Shown here piece by piece: positions 16,866 through 26,141 of a stretch of DNA of 64,000 nt. Source of the stretch: JAXMHN01 sp964578605 (GTDB taxonomy: Bacteria; Verrucomicrobiota; Verrucomicrobiia; Limisphaerales; SIBE01); contig CAZODO010000001.1 in NCBI GenBank assembly GCA_964578605.1, positions 62,001 to 126,000 on the forward strand, given 5' to 3'. The notes under the pieces are model-generated. The model was not told the origin of the DNA and searched no databases. It saw only the letters and a list, made by a program, of their open reading frames with translations. Made by a program: the position numbers and the translations under genes. The first letter of the stretch is position 1. Each line of letters opens with the position of its first letter.

Positions 16866-17944
16866 AAATAAGGGAGGTTCGTCGTTTCGCTTGCCATGAC
16901 CGGCCGTTGATGCCGGTCATAGGTTTCCAAAAGCGCATGCGCGGCGCGGACGGCGGTCGTTTCGCCCCGGAGGAGCGCCTGTTGGACGGAGGGGATCTGT
17001 TCCAGGACATGCCGGTTATGCTGGAACCGTCGCCGCAATTCGTCGTAGATCAGATCATCCATCCAATCGAGGAGCTGCCCTTGGCGGCGCTCCGCAAGAA
17101 GGCCCTTCTGCTCCGTCGCAGCATAAAATTGTTCGACTTTCTTCCAGATCTCCGGAATGCCTTCGCCGGTCAGGGCGGAACAGATGCCTACCTCCGTCTT
17201 CCAACCGGGTGTGGCAGGCTGCATGTAATGCAACGCGGCGTCTTGCTCGGCCCGGGCGTGTTCGGCGCGCGTGCGGTTCTCGCCGTCGGCCTTGTTGATG
17301 ACGAGATGATCGGCCATTTCAAGAATGCCCCGTTTGATTCCCTGCAGTTCGTCTCCCGCCCCCGGTAGCAGCAGGACCAGGAAGAAGTCAACCATGGAAC
17401 GGAGTGCGATCTCACTTTGCCCCACTCCCACACTCTCCACCAGCACCGTGTCGAACCCGGCGGCTTCGCACAGAAGCATGGTTTCCCGTGTGCGGCGAGC
17501 CACGCCGCCAAGGCTTTCCCCCGCCGGCGAAGGGCGAATGAACGCGTTGGGTTCGCGGCTGAGACGGTCCATGCGCGTCTTGTCACCGAGAATGCTGCCT
17601 CCGGACCGGGCACTGCTTGGGTCAATCGTCAGGACGGCCACTCGGTGGCCCCGCTCGATCAGGAGACACCCGAGTGCTTCAATAAAGGTGCTCTTTCCCA
17701 CGCCGGGCACCCCGGTAATCCCGATGCGCCTGGCTTTGCCGGTTTGAGGCAGCAGCCTTTGGAGCAACTCCTGGGCTTGCGCCTCGTGCAGGCGCGAGCC
17801 GCTTTCGACCAGGGTAATCGCCCGGGCGAGGAGAGCCCGGTTTCCCTCCAGCACGCCCTTCGCGTAGTCCTCAGTGCTGAGGGCACGCGGGCGCCGAAGC
17901 GGAAGGTTCCCGCTCCCTTGGGCATGCTGGGTGGATTCACTCAT
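16862..17944 (-). CDS. meaB: Methylmalonyl-CoA mutase-associated GTPase MeaB
   Basis: A 360-residue G3E P-loop GTPase that gates adenosylcobalamin loading and protects the mutase from inactivation. Seen: Walker A in GITGVPGVGKSTFIEALG, the family stretch DPSSARSGGSILGDKTRM, VESVGVGQSE (G3 region), NKADG (G4), and a C-terminal dimerisation segment DLIYDELRRRF. The length is normal for MeaB/ArgK. It follows the mutB gene after about 125 bp without an obvious terminator, and overlaps mce by 4 bp. Its presence between mutB and mce supports a working B12-dependent mutase. Confidence 0.93.
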   Translation of the reverse strand: MSESTQHAQGSGNLPLRRPRALSTEDYAKGVLEGNRALLARAITLVESGSRLHEAQAQELLQRLLPQTGKARRIGITGVPGVGKSTFIEALGCLLIERGHRVAVLTIDPSSARSGGSILGDKTRMDRLSREPNAFIRPSPAGESLGGVARRTRETMLLCEAAGFDTVLVESVGVGQSEIALRSMVDFFLVLLLPGAGDELQGIKRGILEMADHLVINKADGENRTRAEHARAEQDAALHYMQPATPGWKTEVGICSALTGEGIPEIWKKVEQFYAATEQKGLLAERRQGQLLDWMDDLIYDELRRRFQHNRHVLEQIPSVQQALLRGETTAVRAAHALLETYDRHQRPVMASETTNLPYL

Positions 17945-18071
17945 GTTTCATTGAGATAAGGCGAATCGGCGGCGGGGCCTTCGATTATCCCCGAGCGATG
18001 CTCGCGTTGAGCGGCGCTCCACTGCGGCATCGCACCCGGGATCGGCAAGGCCCAGCCTCGTGGTTTTGGCC

Positions 18072-20249
18072 TTACTCCAGACGCGCATTCAATTGGGTCA
18101 GGATTTCCTTCGCCGCGTCGGGAATAAAGGTGCCTGGACCGAAGACCGCATCGGCGCCGTTCTTTTTCAAGAAATCATAATCCTGAGGCGGGATCACGCC
18201 ACCGACCACGACCATGATATCATCGCGGCCGGCCTTCTGGAGTTCCTCGACGAGTTGGGTGAGCAGCGTCTTGTGCCCGCCGGCGAGCGAGCTGATGCCC
18301 ACGACATGGACGTCGTTTTCAGAGGCCATCCTGGCTGCTTCGTCAGGCTGCTGGAACAAGGGGCCGATATCCACGTCGAACCCAAGGTCCGCGTACGCGG
18401 TGGCGACCACCTTCGCCCCGCGGTCATGGCCATCCTGACCCATCTTCGCAATCAGGATGCGTGGGCGGCGCCCGTGCTTATCCGCGAACTGGTCGGTCAG
18501 GCGTCGAACCTGCTCAATTTGCGGGTTCTGGCCGAATTCAGACTGATAAACGCCGGAAATAGATCGAATCACAGCTTTGTGGCGGTTGAAGACTTTCTCC
18601 AAGGCGAACGAAATCTCTCCCAGTGAGGCGCGGGCGCGGGCCGCATCCACCGCCAAGCCGAGCAAGTTGCCTTCGCCCGATTGAGCGGCCCGGGTCAAGG
18701 CATCCAGAGCGCCCTGGACCTTGGCGTTGTCGCGCTCGGATTTGAGTTTGTGCAGGGTGTCGATCTGGGACTGGCGGACCGCGGTGTTATCCACTTCGAG
18801 GACGTCGAGTTGCTCCGCCTTTTCCAAGCGGAACAGGTTCACGCCCACAATGGTCTCCTTCCCGGAATCGATATGCGCCTGGCGGCGGGCGGCTGCTTCT
18901 TCGATGCGCAGTTTGGGCAGGCCGGTTTCGATGGCCTTGGCCATTCCGCCGAGGGACTCGACCTCCTGGATGTGGGTCCAGGCGCGTTTCATGATCGCTT
19001 GCGTAAGGGCTTCGACAAAGAACGACCCGCCAAACGGATCGATCACCCGGCAGATGCCCGTCTCTTCCTGGAGCAGGAGTTGCGTATTGCGGGCAATGCG
19101 CGCGGAGAAGTCGGTCGGAAGGGCGATGGCCTCATCCAGGGAATTCGTATGTAACGACTGGGTATGGCCCAGGGCTGCGGCCATGCCTTCGATGCACGTG
19201 CGGACGACATTGTTGAACGGGTCCTGCTCGGTGAGCGACCAACCCGAGGTCTGGGAGTGCGTCCGCAGCGCCATGGACTTGGGATTCTTGGGGTTGAACT
19301 GCTTGATCAGCTTGGCCCAGAGCGCCCGTGCGGCGCGCATCTTGGCGATCTCCATGAAAAAGTTCTTGCCTTGCGCCCAGAAGAACGAAAGGCGGGGGGC
19401 GAACGCGTCGATGTCGATACCGGCCTTGAGCCCGGTGCGGACGTATTCGAGCCCGTCCGCCAGGGTATAGGCCATTTCGAGATCCGCAGTGGCCCCGGCT
19501 TCCTGCATGTGATAGCCCGAGATCGAGATCGAGTTGAACTTGGGCATGTTCTTTGACGCAAAGGCAAAGATGTCGGCGATGATGCGCATGGAAGGCGCCG
19601 GCGGGTAGATATAGGTGTTGCGCACCATGTATTCTTTCAGGATGTCATTCTGGATCGTGCCTGAAAGCTGCTCGAGTTTGGCGCCCTGTTCCTCGGCTGC
19701 CACAATGTAGAACGCCATGATGGGCAGCACCGCTCCGTTCATCGTCATGGAGACCGAGATGCGGTCGAGCGGGATGGCGTTGAACAGCACCTTCATGTCC
19801 AGGACGGAATCCACCGCGACGCCGGCTTTCCCGACGTCAGCGAACGCCCGCGGGTGATCCGAATCGTAACCCCGGTGCGTCGGCAGGTCGAACGCGACCG
19901 ACAAGCCCTGCTGTCCCGCGGCAATGTTCCTTCGGTAAAAGGCGTTGCTCTCGTGGGCGGTGGAAAAACCGGCGTATTGGCGCACGGTCCAGGGCTTCGA
20001 AACATACATGGACCCATAGGGGCCGCGAACGTAAGGCGCGATGCCGGGAAGCGTCTCCAAATGTTCCGCGTCCTTGAGGTCGTCCGCCGTGTAAAGCGGT
20101 TGGAGATCGATCTGTTCAAGGGTCTTGTGAGCCCATTGCTCGAGCGATCTGCCGGTTTCGGCTTCAAAATGGGCGCGCCAAGCGTCGTATCCCACGGGCG
20201 CGGGTGCGGCCTCAAACGGGATCTGGTTGAAATCAGGGAAGGTCATCAT
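18072..20249 (-). CDS. mutB: Methylmalonyl-CoA mutase, large (catalytic, B12-binding) subunit
   Basis: A 725-residue subunit catalysing the adenosylcobalamin-dependent interconversion of succinyl-CoA and (R)-methylmalonyl-CoA. The N-terminal substrate-binding barrel shows TVRQYAGFSTAHESN and HSQTSGWSL; the C-terminal cobalamin-binding domain has the base-off His motif GQDGHDRGAKVVA (DxHxxG), then GISSLAGGHKTLL and VVVGGVIPPQDY. All expected cofactor residues are present. The start ATG at 20247-20249 overlaps the mutA stop as ATGATG, so mutA and mutB are translationally coupled. It acts as a heterodimer with the mutA product. Confidence 0.95.
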   Translation of the reverse strand: MMTFPDFNQIPFEAAPAPVGYDAWRAHFEAETGRSLEQWAHKTLEQIDLQPLYTADDLKDAEHLETLPGIAPYVRGPYGSMYVSKPWTVRQYAGFSTAHESNAFYRRNIAAGQQGLSVAFDLPTHRGYDSDHPRAFADVGKAGVAVDSVLDMKVLFNAIPLDRISVSMTMNGAVLPIMAFYIVAAEEQGAKLEQLSGTIQNDILKEYMVRNTYIYPPAPSMRIIADIFAFASKNMPKFNSISISGYHMQEAGATADLEMAYTLADGLEYVRTGLKAGIDIDAFAPRLSFFWAQGKNFFMEIAKMRAARALWAKLIKQFNPKNPKSMALRTHSQTSGWSLTEQDPFNNVVRTCIEGMAAALGHTQSLHTNSLDEAIALPTDFSARIARNTQLLLQEETGICRVIDPFGGSFFVEALTQAIMKRAWTHIQEVESLGGMAKAIETGLPKLRIEEAAARRQAHIDSGKETIVGVNLFRLEKAEQLDVLEVDNTAVRQSQIDTLHKLKSERDNAKVQGALDALTRAAQSGEGNLLGLAVDAARARASLGEISFALEKVFNRHKAVIRSISGVYQSEFGQNPQIEQVRRLTDQFADKHGRRPRILIAKMGQDGHDRGAKVVATAYADLGFDVDIGPLFQQPDEAARMASENDVHVVGISSLAGGHKTLLTQLVEELQKAGRDDIMVVVGGVIPPQDYDFLKKNGADAVFGPGTFIPDAAKEILTQLNARLE

Positions 20250-22399
20250 CGGATTCCTAAGCGTTGCTGCAAATTGGCAAGGAGTTGCACAGCGTCGGCG
20301 CGGATATGAATAAACGCATCCACTCCGGTCTGTTTATGGGCTTCCACCTGGTCTTGGGGAAACCCGGCGAGGACCACGATCGTCTCTGGCTGTTTCGCCT
20401 GGAGGGCGGGCACCAGGGCGGGGACCAAGGCGGGATACTTGTCATCGGTAGAGCAAATCACGGCGATCCGTGCGCCTGAGTTGGCGAACGCGTCCGCGGC
20501 GGCTTCGGGCGTCTTAAAGCCGTCGGGCGACAGCACTTCAAATCCGCCCACGCCGAAGAAACCTCGGGAAAAATCGGCCCGCGCCTTGTAATCGCGCAGA
20601 GATCCCATATTGCAGAGGAACACACGGGGCCGATCCTTGCCCTCCTTCATAAAGGCGTCCATGGCGATCCGGAGCCTTTCCACGGAAGCCGCCAGGCGGG
20701 TGATGCATACCGGCGTTACCGGTTCGCACGGCGTTTCATTGATGCGGACCGCACGGGTGATCTCGCCGATCGTCGCCCCGGCCGCGACCGCCTCGACGCA
20801 GGCTTCAAACAGCCCGATGCCTTTGCTCTCTACGACCGCCGCCAACCGCTCGAGAACAATCTCGCTTTCTTCGTCTTCCATCGAGGTGCGATGGGCGGAC
20901 ACTTGCTGGACGCGGCGTTTGTGGAACGCCTTGGCATCGAACGGGGTGCCTTCGAGAAGCTTCTCTTTAGGGTTGGCGTACTGATTCACGCCCACAATGG
21001 AATCGCGGCGCCGATTGACGGCTTTGATCCGTTCCGCGGCCGTTTCCGCGACCGCCTTTTGCGGGAATCCCGCCCGGAGCGCCGCGGCCATGCCGCCCAT
21101 TTTCTCCACTTCCTGGAAGAGGCCCCAAGCTTTCGCCGCCAATTCCGCGGTCAGGCTTTCGACAAACCATGATCCTCCGACCGGGTCAATCACATGATCC
21201 AATTGGCACTCGCGCTGCAGAATGAGCTGGGTATTCCGCGCGATCCGCTGGCTGAAATCGTCTGGCCTCCGGACCACTTCGTCGAAAGCGCCCACCTGCA
21301 TGCTGTGGCACCCACCCAATACCCCGGCGAACGCTTCGACCGTCGAGCGCAGCAGGTTGTTGTACGGGTCGTAAACCGTCTTGTTCCAGCACGACGTCCG
21401 GATGTGCAGCGTCGCTCTTTGGGCTTGCTCGCTCCCGCCGCACGCGGCCACCGCGCGGGACCAGAGCATGCGGAGGGCCCGCAGCTTGGCGATCTCGGTA
21501 AAGAAGTTCTCCCCAATGGTCATGGCGAACCTCAGCCGCGGCGCCACCTTTTCCACGTCCAATTCACGCCGATGCATCTCGCGCAGGTATTCCACCGCGA
21601 TGCCCAGTGTGAAAGCCAGTTCCTGGACGGCGCTGCCGCCTGCTTCATGCCAGGCGCGGCTGTGCGCGCAAATCGTCTGCAACCGCGGGGCGTGCTCGGC
21701 CGCCCAGCGTGTCAAAGCTGCCATTTCGCGGTAAGCGCCTTCGAACGATTGCGGCAGCCGCCCTTCATGGGCGAGCACGCCAAGCGGATCCATCTCGATG
21801 CAGCCGCGGAGGGCGGTCGGCGTCTTGCGGCGCTTGCGCGCCAGCGCGACCAACAGGGCGGCGAAAGGCATCGCGGAGGCCCCGGACCGGATCAACAGCG
21901 ACGTGGTTTCCAGGTCGATCCCCTCCAAAGCCCGGTCCAGGTCGTTCAATGTCGCGATGGACAATCCGCCCAGCCCGACTTCTTCCGGCCGCGCCCAGTC
22001 GGGGTCATGGCCGCTCCGGGTGGCCTGGTCCAGGTTCATGTTCAGCGCCGTCAAACCGCGGCTGATATAGTTGCGGGCGGCGTTGTTGAATTCGGTGGGG
22101 CTCGGCGTCGCGATCTCCTGGGACACCTCCCAGGAATTCTTGACGTAGCCGCTCGCGGTCGCGCCGCGCACGAACGGGGCAAACCCCGGGAACGAGTTCA
22201 CATGCGGCAAGCCGCACACGTCGTCCTGGCGATAGAGTGGCTTAAGCGTGATGCCCTCGTAGGTCGGCGTGAACATCTTCTTGTCGAAAGGCGCGCCTTT
22301 CAGCTCGGCTTCGACCAGTTTGCGCCACGCTTCATATGGAGCCGGGGGGAACTCAGTCAGCAGCTTCCCGGGACCGGGTTGAATCTCTGGGGAACTCAT
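20246..22399 (-). CDS. mutA: Methylmalonyl-CoA mutase, small subunit
   Basis: A 717-residue non-catalytic partner of MutB. It shares the barrel fold (DVCGLPHVNSFPGFAPFVRG, IDPVGGSWFVE, RIARNTQLI) and a C-terminal B12-like domain in which the cobalamin-ligand motif DxHxxG is lost: the corresponding stretch reads NMGSLRDYKARADF. This loss is normal for the small subunit of heterodimeric mutases. It is the second gene of the operon, 22 bp after the 5S-type subunit gene, and overlaps mutB by 4 bp. Confidence 0.94.
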   Translation of the reverse strand: MSSPEIQPGPGKLLTEFPPAPYEAWRKLVEAELKGAPFDKKMFTPTYEGITLKPLYRQDDVCGLPHVNSFPGFAPFVRGATASGYVKNSWEVSQEIATPSPTEFNNAARNYISRGLTALNMNLDQATRSGHDPDWARPEEVGLGGLSIATLNDLDRALEGIDLETTSLLIRSGASAMPFAALLVALARKRRKTPTALRGCIEMDPLGVLAHEGRLPQSFEGAYREMAALTRWAAEHAPRLQTICAHSRAWHEAGGSAVQELAFTLGIAVEYLREMHRRELDVEKVAPRLRFAMTIGENFFTEIAKLRALRMLWSRAVAACGGSEQAQRATLHIRTSCWNKTVYDPYNNLLRSTVEAFAGVLGGCHSMQVGAFDEVVRRPDDFSQRIARNTQLILQRECQLDHVIDPVGGSWFVESLTAELAAKAWGLFQEVEKMGGMAAALRAGFPQKAVAETAAERIKAVNRRRDSIVGVNQYANPKEKLLEGTPFDAKAFHKRRVQQVSAHRTSMEDEESEIVLERLAAVVESKGIGLFEACVEAVAAGATIGEITRAVRINETPCEPVTPVCITRLAASVERLRIAMDAFMKEGKDRPRVFLCNMGSLRDYKARADFSRGFFGVGGFEVLSPDGFKTPEAAADAFANSGARIAVICSTDDKYPALVPALVPALQAKQPETIVVLAGFPQDQVEAHKQTGVDAFIHIRADAVQLLANLQQRLGIR

Positions 22400-22421
22400 A
22401 AGAATGCTTGGGTAGGGAGGC

Positions 22422-23939
22422 TTAGCCTTCCATGGTCTCTCCGGTTACCGCATGCCGTTTCCCGTTGACCGTTATAAACATCCGATGCGCCGCGCCGTTC
22501 GGCAGGCGGGCGGAAACGGAGGCAGCCGACGCCGGCGTGGGGGCGGCTGCGGCCGAAGCGGGGCTGGGCGCCGCGGGCGCCGCCGGAGTCGCGGCGGCGG
22601 TCTTCTTGTAAAGCGCTTCCACCTGCTGCGGGAACATCGCAAACAACACCACCGTTTCGTCGTCGACCGGAAGGCCTTTGTCGGCGCATTGCTTGCGGTA
22701 CTTCTCCATCCCGGGCTCCAGGAGATCGGCCGGCCGTGTGGTGACGGGTTTCTTCCCGGTCTGTTTCTCGACTTGCTCGAGCACGTTCGGAGCGATCGGG
22801 CCGGGGGTCTTGCCATACTTCCCGAGAGCGATGTCCTGGGCGGGTTGGCAGATCATTTTCCAACGGCCGAACTTCACGTTCATCATGGCCTGGGTGCCGA
22901 CGATCTGGGAGGTTGGCGTCACCAGCGGAATCCAGCCCAAGGCCTCGCGCACGACCGGGATTTCCTTGACCACCTGGTCAAAACGGTCGGCCATGCCCTG
23001 TTCCTTCAATTGGGTGCGGAAGTTCGACAGCATGCCGCCAGGCACCTGGTAAATCAAAATGTCGCTATCCACCCGCTCGTTGGCCGGGCTAGTGAAGGCG
23101 GCCAATTCCTTGTAAACGCCTTCGAAATAATCGCGCAGTTTGGCCAGCTTCTCCGTGTCGAATTTCGGGCAGCGCGGGTGCTCTTCCAACAAGGCCAGCA
23201 TCCGCTGCGTGTCCGGCTGCGACGTCCCGTTCGCGAACGGCACGATAGAGACTTCGACGCAGTCCACGCCGGCGTCGATCGCCGCGAGGTAGCTTGAAGC
23301 CCCTAACCCAGCCGTGTCATGCGTATGGAGCGTGATGGGGATGCCGACCCGCGCTTTCAACTCTTTCACCAGGTGGGAAGCAATCTGCGGCTGGATGATC
23401 CCCGACATATCCTTGATGCCGATCGAATCGCAGCCCATCTTCTCCAACTCGACCCCCATCTTGACGAAATTGTCCACCGTATGGACCGGGCTGATCGTGT
23501 AGCAAAGTTCGCCCCGGGCATGTTTGCCGTATTTCTTCACCGACTTGATCGCCGTCTCGAGGTTGCGCACGTCATTGAGGGCGTCGAAAATGCGCACGAT
23601 GTCCATTCCGTTCTGGCACATGCACCGCACGAACGCCTCCACCACGTCGTCCGGGAAGCTCGCATACTGGACGATGTTCTGCCCGCGCAGGAGCATGAGC
23701 TGCGGTGTTTTGGGCGCGACGCGTTTCAGCGTGCGCAGCCGGTCGAACGGGTTCTCGTTCAAATAGCGGAGGCAGGAATCGATGGTTGCGCCGCCCCAGG
23801 TTTCCAGCCCATGGAATCCCATCTCATCCAAGATCGGAGCCGGGGTTAGCATCTGCGCGGTGGTCATGCGCGTTGCTGCCATCGACTGGTGCCCGTCGCG
23901 CAGGACGGTATTATTGAAAAGGACTGGTTTAGCGCTCAC
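22422..23939 (-). CDS. Carboxyltransferase 5S-type subunit (pyruvate/oxaloacetate side of transcarboxylase)
   Basis: About 505 residues. A GTG start at 23939 is preferred (GGGAA lies about 8 bp upstream); an in-frame TTG at 23951 is the alternative. The protein moves a carboxyl group between biotin and pyruvate/oxaloacetate. The HMGL-like barrel has the metal-site motifs NNTVLRDGHQS and LHTHDTAG, the catalytic-Lys segment GIKDMSG, and the PYC_OADA conserved domain (PGGMLSNFRTQLKEQG, LGWIPLVTPTSQIVGTQA). After an Ala/Pro-rich linker it ends MFITVNGKRHAVTGE, which looks like only the first strands of a biotinyl domain; the rest is supplied by the separate 1.3S gene. It is the first gene of the operon. 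Confidence 0.9.
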   Translation of the reverse strand: MSAKPVLFNNTVLRDGHQSMAATRMTTAQMLTPAPILDEMGFHGLETWGGATIDSCLRYLNENPFDRLRTLKRVAPKTPQLMLLRGQNIVQYASFPDDVVEAFVRCMCQNGMDIVRIFDALNDVRNLETAIKSVKKYGKHARGELCYTISPVHTVDNFVKMGVELEKMGCDSIGIKDMSGIIQPQIASHLVKELKARVGIPITLHTHDTAGLGASSYLAAIDAGVDCVEVSIVPFANGTSQPDTQRMLALLEEHPRCPKFDTEKLAKLRDYFEGVYKELAAFTSPANERVDSDILIYQVPGGMLSNFRTQLKEQGMADRFDQVVKEIPVVREALGWIPLVTPTSQIVGTQAMMNVKFGRWKMICQPAQDIALGKYGKTPGPIAPNVLEQVEKQTGKKPVTTRPADLLEPGMEKYRKQCADKGLPVDDETVVLFAMFPQQVEALYKKTAAATPAAPAAPSPASAAAAPTPASAASVSARLPNGAAHRMFITVNGKRHAVTGETMEG

Positions 23940-24180
23940 GTTGGTTCCCAATTTCGCTCAATCAATTTGTAATGCAGCGGCGGAAAAAAGGTGGGGTGTC
24001 ACGCTCCCTTACAGGCGGTGGTTCTTGCCTGAAAGCCCTTCGTTCCGTCTCCGCAGTCCTTAGAACATGCCACATTTCCGCCCAGATGCGCTCAACGTTT
24101 CTTGGCCGGCAATCGGCAAATGTTGTTTATTAGATCCGGAAACGATTCTCTCCATTTTCCCGATGCCCTCTAATCCGTCT
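23940..24180 (-). promoter_or_regulatory. 5' leader/promoter region of the methylmalonyl-CoA operon
   Basis: On the minus strand this region must hold the promoter and leader of the ten-gene operon. A stem CAGGC/GCCTG (plus coordinates 24012-24016 and 24027-24031) sits in the segment around 23990-24060, preceded in the transcript by GAACGAAGGGC and TTTCAGGCAAG. No B12 box is recognisable and I cannot assign a known riboswitch. A regulatory RNA is possible but unproven. Confidence 0.35.
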
Positions 24181-24858
24181 TCACTCCTCGGCGCCGGGGG
24201 TCTTTCCCTCTCGATCTGTCTGCCGTGGAGAACGTTCCATCTGTTTCCGCGTTAGTTTCAACGTCCGGCCCAAACGGCTGAACAAACCCCGGCGCCGCTC
24301 CGGGGCAGGTTGTGGACTGGGTGGCGCGGCGTCCAGGGGAAGCGCTTGCGCGCTGCATAGCGAACAAAACGCCAGCGAATCTCCGGAGACGCGCCGGATC
24401 ACCCGGACGCACGATTCGCACAGTGTCTGCTGGCATTGGGTGCACCGATATTCCGCGCGGATCCCTGGGTGGGTAACACAGGCCGCGTTTCCATCGGGGA
24501 GCACCAACGGCGCGCCCACACCTCCGGAGAAAAGGTCCGGCACGCGGATTTCGACTCGGCCATCCTCGTCAGGGAGTTCCTCGAGTTGAAGATCAATATT
24601 CCCCGCCTGCAGCACCTGGCCGGATCGCATCACCGACTCCTGGACCGGCACATTGTCGATGCACGTTCCGTTGGTCGAGTTCAGGTCCCGTACGAAAACC
24701 CCGGCTCCGAGGAGGATCACCTCACAATGGGACGATGAGATGGACGGGTCCGGGACCTGGAAATGGTTCTCCGTGCCACGCCCGATCCGATTGACTCCCG
24801 GCCGGAGTTTCAATGCGCGGCCCTGTTGGACCCCGTTCATCATGAGTAATCGCCACAT
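24181..24858 (-). CDS. FHA-domain protein with B-box-like zinc finger
   Basis: A 225-residue cytoplasmic protein. Residues about 5-90 form a forkhead-associated domain that binds phosphothreonine peptides: GRGTENHF (26-33), SISSSHCEV (39-47) and LNSTNGT (59-65). Residues 127-168 have the spacing of a B-box/treble-clef zinc site: C127, H130, C139, C142, C147, C150, C165, C168. The C-terminal 55 residues are Pro/Arg/Lys-rich and probably disordered. FHA proteins usually read out Ser/Thr kinases, and a Hanks-type kinase is encoded about 15 kb away, but a link is only a guess. ATG codons at 24843/24840 are alternative starts. Confidence 0.8.
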   Translation of the reverse strand: MWRLLMMNGVQQGRALKLRPGVNRIGRGTENHFQVPDPSISSSHCEVILLGAGVFVRDLNSTNGTCIDNVPVQESVMRSGQVLQAGNIDLQLEELPDEDGRVEIRVPDLFSGGVGAPLVLPDGNAACVTHPGIRAEYRCTQCQQTLCESCVRVIRRVSGDSLAFCSLCSAQALPLDAAPPSPQPAPERRRGLFSRLGRTLKLTRKQMERSPRQTDREGKTPGAEE

Positions 24859-25201
24859 ACGCGGCTGGTGTCGCGGAGCGAATTTGTCGTAAGCCTTGGC
24901 CTACCCATACTCCCGGTTGACGGGCCTGTCGATATGGAATCTCGAGGCCTGGGGAAGGGGGGGCAACTCACCGTTTCCGGTTGGCCTCGCAATCGTTCTC
25001 GTATTCCTCCGGCCCGGCTGGGGCCTTTTCCTTCCCCTAAACGATCAAAAACGCCGGTTTCGATTACGATTAGGAGATTCTGCCAGGCGGAAAGCGTCAG
25101 ATGCGCCCACCGCGGCCAGGGTCATGAAAAATCTGCTTCCGCACCGGCTCGAATTGACGCAGGGTTGTCGCCGTTGAAACCCACATATTAGCGCGAATTC
25201 C
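24859..25201. other. Intergenic region between divergent genes
   Basis: A 343-bp region between the FHA gene (minus) and the SMP-30 gene (plus), so it should contain both promoters. I see no repeat, RNA gene or credible small gene in it. Confidence 0.5.
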
Positions 25202-26119
25202 ATGAAAATAACTATCCGCACGGTTTCAGTGGCTTCTCTGATTGGATTCCTGTCGGCCGCCCAGGCTGCCGAATCGGCGGACGGCTTGCTCGCCCCAGGG
25301 GCGAAGGTCCAAAAACTTTCAGGCGACTTTCAGTTTACCGAAGGTCCGACCGCCGATGCCGAGGGGAACGTCTTTTTCACCGACCAACCGAACAACCGCA
25401 TCATGAAGTGGGGTGTTGATGGACAATTATCGACCTTCATGCAACCGGCAGGAAGGGCTAACGGCATGTATTTCGATTCCAAGGGTCACCTGATCGCGTG
25501 CGCTGACGAGAAGACCGAGATGTGGTCGATCACTCCTGAGGGAAAGGTGACGGTGCTTTTCGGGGAGTTTGAGGGCAAGATGCTGAACGGTCCTAACGAT
25601 GTCTGGGCAAGTCCCCGCGGCGGGCTGTACTTTACCGACCCCTTTTATAAGCGGCCATGGTGGAACCACGAACGGATGCCCCAGGACGGGCAGCATGTCT
25701 ACTACGCGGAACAGTCGGGCGGGCGTTGGAAGCTCCGCCGGGTTGCGGAAGATCTCAGGCAGCCCAACGGCATTATTGGCACGCCGGATGGCCGCACCTT
25801 GTATGTGGCCGACATCGGGGCGCGGAAGACCTACCGCTACATGATCCAGGACGACGGTTCTCTGAGTGGGAAGACGCTCTTTTGCGATATGGGCTCGGAT
25901 GGCATGACGCTCGACAGCCAAGGCAATGTTTACCTTACCGGGCGTGGCGTGTTCGTCTTCAACGCGAGTGGGAAGCAGGTCCAGCATATCGAAGTGCCCG
26001 AATCGTGGACGGCCAACGTATCGTTCGGAGGCTCAGACCGGCAGACACTCTTCATCACCGCGAGCCGTGGCCTTTATGCGGTGAAGCTGAATGTGAAGGG
26101 CGCCAGGCTATCGAAATGA
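25202..26119 (+). CDS. Secreted SMP-30/gluconolactonase-family protein
   Basis: A 305-residue six-bladed beta-propeller protein with a signal peptide (residues 1-21, ending AAQAA). The blades carry the family's calcium-site and lactonase-type motifs: FTEGPTADAEGNVFFTD, NGPNDVWASPRGGLYFTDP, QPNGIIGTPDGRTLYVAD and SDGMTLDSQGNVYLTG. Members hydrolyse sugar lactones such as gluconolactone or related esters in the periplasm. The gene stands alone and converges on a small membrane-protein gene. Substrate is not determinable. Confidence 0.88.
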   Translation: MKITIRTVSVASLIGFLSAAQAAESADGLLAPGAKVQKLSGDFQFTEGPTADAEGNVFFTDQPNNRIMKWGVDGQLSTFMQPAGRANGMYFDSKGHLIACADEKTEMWSITPEGKVTVLFGEFEGKMLNGPNDVWASPRGGLYFTDPFYKRPWWNHERMPQDGQHVYYAEQSGGRWKLRRVAEDLRQPNGIIGTPDGRTLYVADIGARKTYRYMIQDDGSLSGKTLFCDMGSDGMTLDSQGNVYLTGRGVFVFNASGKQVQHIEVPESWTANVSFGGSDRQTLFITASRGLYAVKLNVKGARLSK

Positions 26120-26141
26120 TGGCGAGAGCACGGGCGAGAAC

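Noticed and set aside
11635..23951. Sodium-pumping methylmalonyl-CoA decarboxylase
   Set aside because: No membrane beta subunit is in the cluster, and the 5S-type subunit points to transcarboxylase.
23940..24070. Glycine or cobalamin riboswitch
   Set aside because: Only short fragments resemble the glycine consensus, the P1 pairing does not close properly, and no B12 box is visible.
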